Below are positions 58,979 through 64,000 of a stretch of 64,000 nt of DNA, piece after piece. Source of the stretch: Eikenella halliae (lineage in GTDB: Bacteria > Pseudomonadota > Gammaproteobacteria > Burkholderiales > Neisseriaceae); contig NZ_LXSQ01000012.1 of assembly GCF_001648475.1 (NCBI RefSeq), forward strand, positions 120,080 to 184,079, read 5' to 3'. A model generated the notes under the pieces. It searched no databases. It saw nothing but the letters and a program-made list of their open reading frames with translations, and had not been told where the DNA came from. Position 1 is the stretch's first letter; every line of letters begins with the position of its first letter. Made by a program: the position numbers and the translations under genes.

Positions 58979-60295
58979 ATGTCAACCTCTCAAAACAAGA
59001 TGGGCGTGGTACAGCTGACCATTCTCACCATGGTGAATATGATGGGCTCAGGCATCATCATGTTGCCGACCAAATTGGCTCAGGTTGGTACGATTTCTAT
59101 TTTGTCGTGGCTGGTTACCGCAGGCGGTTCGCTGGCCTTGGCATATGCGTTCGCCAAGTGCGGCCGCTTCAGTAAAAATGCCGGCGGTATGGGTGGTTAT
59201 GCCGAGTATGCCTTTGGCAAATCCGGCAACTTCATTGCCAACTATACCTATGCCGTTTCCCTGGTAATCGCCAACATCGCCATCGCCATTACCGCAGTAG
59301 GCTATCTTGCCCAGTTGATGGAATGGAAACTTGAGCCTACCCAAGTAACCTTGTGGACCATCATCTTCGTATGGGTGACCACTGTGGCTAACTTCGGCGG
59401 TGCATCCATTACTGGTAAAATCGGTGGTTTCACCGTGTGGGGTGTGGTTCTCCCCGTGCTCGGCATTTCCATTATCGGCTGGTACTGGTTCAGCCCTTCC
59501 ATGTATGCCGATGCCTGGAACCCGCATAATTATGGCGTTTTCGAAGCTCTACCGAAATCCATCTCAATCACCTTGTGGTCATTCCTTGGTTTGGAATCTG
59601 CCTGCGCGAACTCCGATGCTGTGGAAAACCCCGAGAAAAACGTGCCGATCGCCGTATTCGGCGGTACCCTGCTGACTGCCATCGTGTATATCGTTTCCAC
59701 CAACGTGGTGGCCGGTATCGTGCCGAATGCTGATTTGGCTGCTTCCGATGGTCCGTTCGGTTTGGTATTTGCCCAAATCTTCACCCCAACTGTGGGTAAA
59801 ATCGTGATGGGCTTGATGGTATTGGCCTGTACCGGTTCTCTGTTGGGCTGGCAGTTCACCGTGGCACAAGTGTTCAAATCCAGTGCCGACCAAGGCTACT
59901 TCCCCAAAGTGTTCAGCAAAGTTACCAAAACCAACACTCCGCTGGTGGGCATGATTATCCTGTGTATCGTGCAAACCCTGCTCTCCCTGATGACCATGAG
60001 CCCCAGCTTGAGCGAACAGTTCGACGTATTGGTGAACTTGGCTGTGGTAACCAACCTCGTGCCCTACGTGCTGTCTATGTCTGCCCTGTATGTGATGCAG
60101 AAAGTCAGCAACGTGCCGGCCGGCGAGTTGAAAGTAACCACCATCGTTGCCTTGATTGGTAATATCTACAGCTTCTACGCCCTGTATGGTTCAGGCGCAG
60201 ACGCCATGCTCGGCGGCGGTTTGGTAACCTTCTTCGGTTGGGTAATTTACGGCCAGGTTGCAGGCAAAAAATTCGACCTGAAAGAGCCGTACTAA
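58979..60295 (+). CDS. potE: Putrescine:ornithine antiporter PotE
   Basis: A 438-residue APC-family transporter with 12 membrane segments. Nearly the whole sequence follows E. coli PotE: NKMGVVQLTILTMVNMMGSG at the start, TKLAQVGTISILSWLVTAGG, GGMGGYAEYAFGKSGNF, and SFLGLESACANSDAVENPEK. It exchanges internal putrescine for external ornithine, so with SpeF it forms an acid-resistance and energy-conserving cycle. It starts 125 bases after speF with an AAGGA site, and a strong terminator follows. Confidence 0.95.
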   Translation: MSTSQNKMGVVQLTILTMVNMMGSGIIMLPTKLAQVGTISILSWLVTAGGSLALAYAFAKCGRFSKNAGGMGGYAEYAFGKSGNFIANYTYAVSLVIANIAIAITAVGYLAQLMEWKLEPTQVTLWTIIFVWVTTVANFGGASITGKIGGFTVWGVVLPVLGISIIGWYWFSPSMYADAWNPHNYGVFEALPKSISITLWSFLGLESACANSDAVENPEKNVPIAVFGGTLLTAIVYIVSTNVVAGIVPNADLAASDGPFGLVFAQIFTPTVGKIVMGLMVLACTGSLLGWQFTVAQVFKSSADQGYFPKVFSKVTKTNTPLVGMIILCIVQTLLSLMTMSPSLSEQFDVLVNLAVVTNLVPYVLSMSALYVMQKVSNVPAGELKVTTIVALIGNIYSFYALYGSGADAMLGGGLVTFFGWVIYGQVAGKKFDLKEPY

Positions 60296-60340
60296 TCGGT
60301 TGCAGCAAACCGGTCTGAACACAGTTTAGACAAACCTGCT

Positions 60341-60392
60341 AAAAGCAGCCCCCGAATTCTAATAGAGGAGAATTCGGGGGCTGCGCTTTTTC
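60341..60392 (+). terminator. Strong terminator after potE
   Basis: AAAAGCAGCCCCCGAATTCT pairs with AGAATTCGGGGGCTGC, followed by a TTTTT run. This hairpin is not built from uptake sequences. Confidence 0.9.
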
Positions 60393-60510
60393 AGGTAACC
60401 TCACGGATTGAAGGCTACCTGAAAAATACGCCCCGGCTTTCGGGCGTTCTTCCCGAATCTGTTACAATACGCCCCTTAAATTTAACGCATTAAACACCAA
60501 GACAATAATT

Positions 60511-61614
60511 ATGGAAGCCGAACGCATCAACCTACTCAACAACACCCTCGCCGATTTGGAAAAACGCAGCGGCGAAATTCGCGTGTATCTCGATTACGAC
60601 GGCAAAAAAGACCGGCTGGAAGAAGTGGTCGGCCTCTCCGAAGACCCCGAGCTTTGGAACGATCCCAAACGCGCCCAAGAAATCGGCAAAGAGCGCAAAG
60701 TGCTCGAAGGCATCGTGCTCACGCTCGACAACATCGCCGGCGGTATCGACGACAACCGCCTGCTTATCGATATGGCGCTGGAAGAGGGTGATGAAGACAG
60801 CTTTGCCGCGATTGAGGAAGACGTAGCCGAGCTGGAAAAACAAATGGCCGAGCTCGAATTCAAGCGCATGTTCAATCAGCCTGCCGACGTGAACAACTGC
60901 TTTATCGACATCACGGCCGGCGCCGGCGGCACCGAAGCCGAAGACTGGGCTGGCATGCTGCTGCGCATGTATGTGCGCTATGGCGAGCGCAAAGGCTTCA
61001 AAGTGGAAATCATGGAGCAGGACGACGGCGAAATTGCCGGTATCAATCGCGCCACCATCCGCTTGGAAGGCGAGTACGCCTACGGCCTGTTGCGCACCGA
61101 AACCGGCGTGCACCGCCTCGTGCGCCACTCCCCATTCGATTCCAACAACAAACGCCATACCTCCTTCGCCTCCGTGTTCGTCTATCCCGAAGTGGACGAC
61201 AGCTTCGAAGTGGAAATCAACCCGGCAGACGTACGCACCGATACCTTCCGTGCATCCGGCGCCGGTGGCCAGCACATCAACAAAACCGATTCCGCCGTGC
61301 GCATGACGCATATCCCCACCGGCATCGTGGTGCAGTCGCAAAACAGCCGCTCGCAGCACGACAACCGCCGTGTGTGCGAAGAAATGCTGCGCGCCAAACT
61401 GTTCGAGCTGGAAATGCGCAAACGCAACGAAGAAAAACAGGCGCTGGAAGAAGGCAAATCAGACGTGGGCTGGGGCAGCCAGATCCGCTCCTACGTGCTC
61501 GATTCTTCCCGCATCAAAGACTTGCGCACCAGCCACGAAACCGGCAACACCAAAGCCGTGCTCGACGGCGATTTAGATGACTTCATCGAAGCCAGCCTGA
61601 AACAGGGCGTGTGA
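60511..61614 (+). CDS. prfB: Peptide chain release factor 2
   Basis: A 367-residue class 1 release factor for UAA and UGA. It has the codon-recognition motif [15 protein letters not shown] (SPF) and the catalytic GGQ loop [18 protein letters not shown]. The frame is open from the start ATG: there is no internal UGA and no programmed +1 frameshift at the usual codon 25 position ([13 protein letters not shown] here), unlike E. coli prfB. That matches other Neisseriaceae. A -10-like TACAAT is at 60463-60468. Confidence 0.96.
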   Translation: MEAERINLLNNTLADLEKRSGEIRVYLDYDGKKDRLEEVVGLSEDPELWNDPKRAQEIGKERKVLEGIVLTLDNIAGGIDDNRLLIDMALEEGDEDSFAAIEEDVAELEKQMAELEFKRMFNQPADVNNCFIDITAGAGGTEAEDWAGMLLRMYVRYGERKGFKVEIMEQDDGEIAGINRATIRLEGEYAYGLLRTETGVHRLVRHSPFDSNNKRHTSFASVFVYPEVDDSFEVEINPADVRTDTFRASGAGGQHINKTDSAVRMTHIPTGIVVQSQNSRSQHDNRRVCEEMLRAKLFELEMRKRNEEKQALEEGKSDVGWGSQIRSYVLDSSRIKDLRTSHETGNTKAVLDGDLDDFIEASLKQGV

Positions 61615-61638
61615 TTACCGCCTCAGCAAATTGAACGC

Positions 61639-61685
61639 AAAAGGCTACCTGAAGAAGATTTAGATAGGTTTCAGGTAGCCTTTTA
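61639..61685 (+). terminator. Uptake-sequence hairpin terminator after prfB
   Basis: AAAAGGCTACCTGAAG and a TTTCAGGTAGCCTTTTA arm with a 17-base loop. A second, similar pair is at about 61759-61799. Confidence 0.65.
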
Positions 61686-61823
61686 CTTACTCAGTGAGAA
61701 TAGTGCGATTGGCATGAGAACTGCCGAAGCCGATGGGAGAGTGGGTTTTGCAAAAGCTCAGGCTACCTGAAAAACGTAATGAGAATTTTCAGGTAGCCTC
61801 AACTGTTTAATCCGAAAGATAAA

Positions 61824-62465
61824 ATGATGACCAAACGACAATGCGAATATACGTTTCGCCCAAACGACAGCTGTACCCAACTGGTGCAGCTGCTGGCGGC
61901 ATTGGTGTGCCTGAGCCAATTATTGAGCTGGCTGCTGCTAATGGGAGCGGTTTTACCGAAAGCATTGGGTTGGCTGGAATTATCGGACGAGGTGCTTGAT
62001 AGCCTGACAAGGGTGGCGGAGTTTGGCGCTTGGGTGCTGATTGGTTTGGTGTTGTGCTCGGGTTTGGTGTTTTTATGCTGGCTGTACCGAGCGGCCTGTA
62101 ATGCGCTGGCTTTAGGGGCGCAGGGAATGCAGGTGAGCCCGGCTTGGGCGGTGGGCGGTTTTTTCGTGCCGATTATCCATCTGTTTCTGCCTTATCAGGC
62201 AGTGAAGGAAATTTGGGTAAACGGGCCGGTGGATAGTGAGCCGGACAGCATATGGCTGAAGATTTGGTGGTTCTGTCTGCTCGGCAGCATGGCGTTGAGC
62301 CGGTTTGCCGATATATCGGTAGGCTGGGAAACGCAGGGCGGCGAATGGGGTATCAGGCTGTTGCTGTTTACGCTGTCGGCTTGGCTAACGGCGGCAAGTG
62401 CTTATGCTTTGCTGCGGCTGGTGGGCGAAATCAATCGGCGGCAGAATAGATTGGCTGGGGAATAG
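61824..62465 (+). CDS. DUF4328 membrane protein
   Basis: A 213-residue protein with five predicted membrane segments. The segment FLCWLYRAACNALALGAQGMQVSPAWAVG, then FFVPIIHLFLPYQAVKEIW, matches the DUF4328 family (quoted in parts); function unknown. Start ATG ATG at 61824/61827 with AAGATAAA upstream. It converges on hemB; both share an uptake-sequence hairpin. Confidence 0.85.
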   Translation: MMTKRQCEYTFRPNDSCTQLVQLLAALVCLSQLLSWLLLMGAVLPKALGWLELSDEVLDSLTRVAEFGAWVLIGLVLCSGLVFLCWLYRAACNALALGAQGMQVSPAWAVGGFFVPIIHLFLPYQAVKEIWVNGPVDSEPDSIWLKIWWFCLLGSMALSRFADISVGWETQGGEWGIRLLLFTLSAWLTAASAYALLRLVGEINRRQNRLAGE

Positions 62466-62535
62466 AGATTTCAGGTAGCCTGAGTGCATGATAGAGGTTA
62501 CCTGAAGTTTGTCTGAAGAGAGTAATTCTGCCAAT

Positions 62536-62579
62536 AAAAGGCTACCTGAAAGCGGTGTACCAACTTTCAGGTAGCCTTT
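62536..62579. terminator. Bidirectional uptake-sequence hairpin between DUF4328 gene and hemB
   Basis: AAAAGGCTACCTGAAAG and CTTTCAGGTAGCCTTTA between two convergent genes; T-runs occur on both strands, so it can end both. Confidence 0.65.
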
Positions 62580-62594
62580 AAGATGGCAGGGCAG

Positions 62595-63611
<1,017 letters not shown>

Positions 63612-63768
63612 CTATGGGATGTTGTAACGACGTGTATTTTACGCTGCTGAGCGGAGAAATGGGTGAGTTAAGAGCAGCGATAGAGGTGCTGCGCAATTTT
63701 CTGCTAATGAAATTTTGTTTTGTGTTAAAGGCTTAATCTTATTTATTGGATATTTTGTTTTTAGGTAT

Positions 63769-63797
63769 TTGACAAAGTATTCTGGGAGGCGTATAGT
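63769..63797 (+). promoter_or_regulatory. rRNA operon promoter (P1-like)
   Basis: TTGACA (63769-63774), 17-base spacer, TATAGT (63792-63797), and a GC-rich discriminator TCGCATC. Upstream (63700-63768) is a strongly AT-rich, UP-element-like stretch. Confidence 0.85.
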
Positions 63798-63885
63798 TCG
63801 CATCTTCGCTGTTCCTTACAGCACAATTTACTTTTCGCTTGCTATTTGCAGTTGTGGTTGTGTTTATGTGTTAGTTCGGTTCAGC

Positions 63886-63898
63886 AGCTCTTTAACAA
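63886..63898 (+). promoter_or_regulatory. boxA antitermination site of rRNA leader
   Basis: AGCTCTTTAACAA is one base off the canonical rRNA boxA. It is followed by leader text ending GAAGCAGACCAGAA, common to Neisseriaceae 16S leaders, so the 16S rRNA should start just beyond the window. The open frame at 63715-63942 is leader sequence, not a gene. Confidence 0.82.
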
Positions 63899-64000
63899 TC
63901 AGATTACCGATAAGTGTGGGTGTTTTACACCTGCACTGTTGAGAAGAAGACAAGACGATGTTTGACATTGTTCTGTCGGTTTCTTTGAAGCAGACCAGAA

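Noticed and set aside
63715..63942. Open frame of 75 codons near the right end
   Set aside because: It overlaps the rRNA promoter and boxA leader and has no ribosome site.

Overview
The window looks like a chromosomal piece of an Eikenella species (Neisseriaceae, betaproteobacteria). The main reason is the 12-base DNA uptake sequence AGGCTACCTGAA and its complement, the dialect known for Eikenella, which recurs dozens of times, often as inverted pairs behind genes. Supporting signs are short Correia-like mobile repeats, Neisseria-like gene content, and a speF-potE ornithine decarboxylase operon (ornithine decarboxylase activity is a diagnostic trait of E. corrodens). No prophage, CRISPR array or intact insertion sequence was seen; one IS30-family remnant is present.

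Layout. 1-12.7 kb: housekeeping and envelope genes (aldehyde dehydrogenase tail, nitroreductase, gluQ, an IS30 remnant, a cupin, an EamA transporter, a lipid A acyltransferase, darP, an Imm33-like protein, ampG, a lipoprotein, an M16 protease pair). 12.9-17.2 kb: a secreted Cys-rich duplicated protein and a six-gene minus-strand block typical of aryl-polyene clusters (phosphopantetheinyl transferase, ketosynthase-like factor, acyltransferase, two acyl carrier proteins, membrane protein). 17.3-19.5 kb: a lipoprotein and a decayed creB/creD pair without creC. 19.5-31.7 kb: a block in which the Eikenella uptake sequence is nearly replaced by dialects of other Neisseriaceae, holding accessory genes (methyltransferases, MepB- and Imm26-like proteins, uup, an alcohol dehydrogenase with an HxlR regulator, ygiD); it is probably imported in one or more transformation events.

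32.8-49 kb: core genes (LemA, H-NS-like protein, grxD, an RsmB-family methyltransferase, ffh with divergent ypjD-like gene, lpdA, lolB-ispE, two tRNA-Gln genes, prs, rplY, queH). 49-60.4 kb: a peptide and amino-acid island, with two POT peptide transporters, a decayed and an intact Xaa-Pro aminopeptidase (a tandem duplication of a two-gene unit), then speF-potE behind a long AT-rich leader. Together these could take up peptides, trim proline peptides and decarboxylate ornithine while exporting putrescine, which fits an asaccharolytic lifestyle and acid resistance. 60.5-64 kb: prfB, a DUF4328 protein, hemB, and finally an rRNA operon promoter and boxA leader; the 16S gene should begin just past the right edge.
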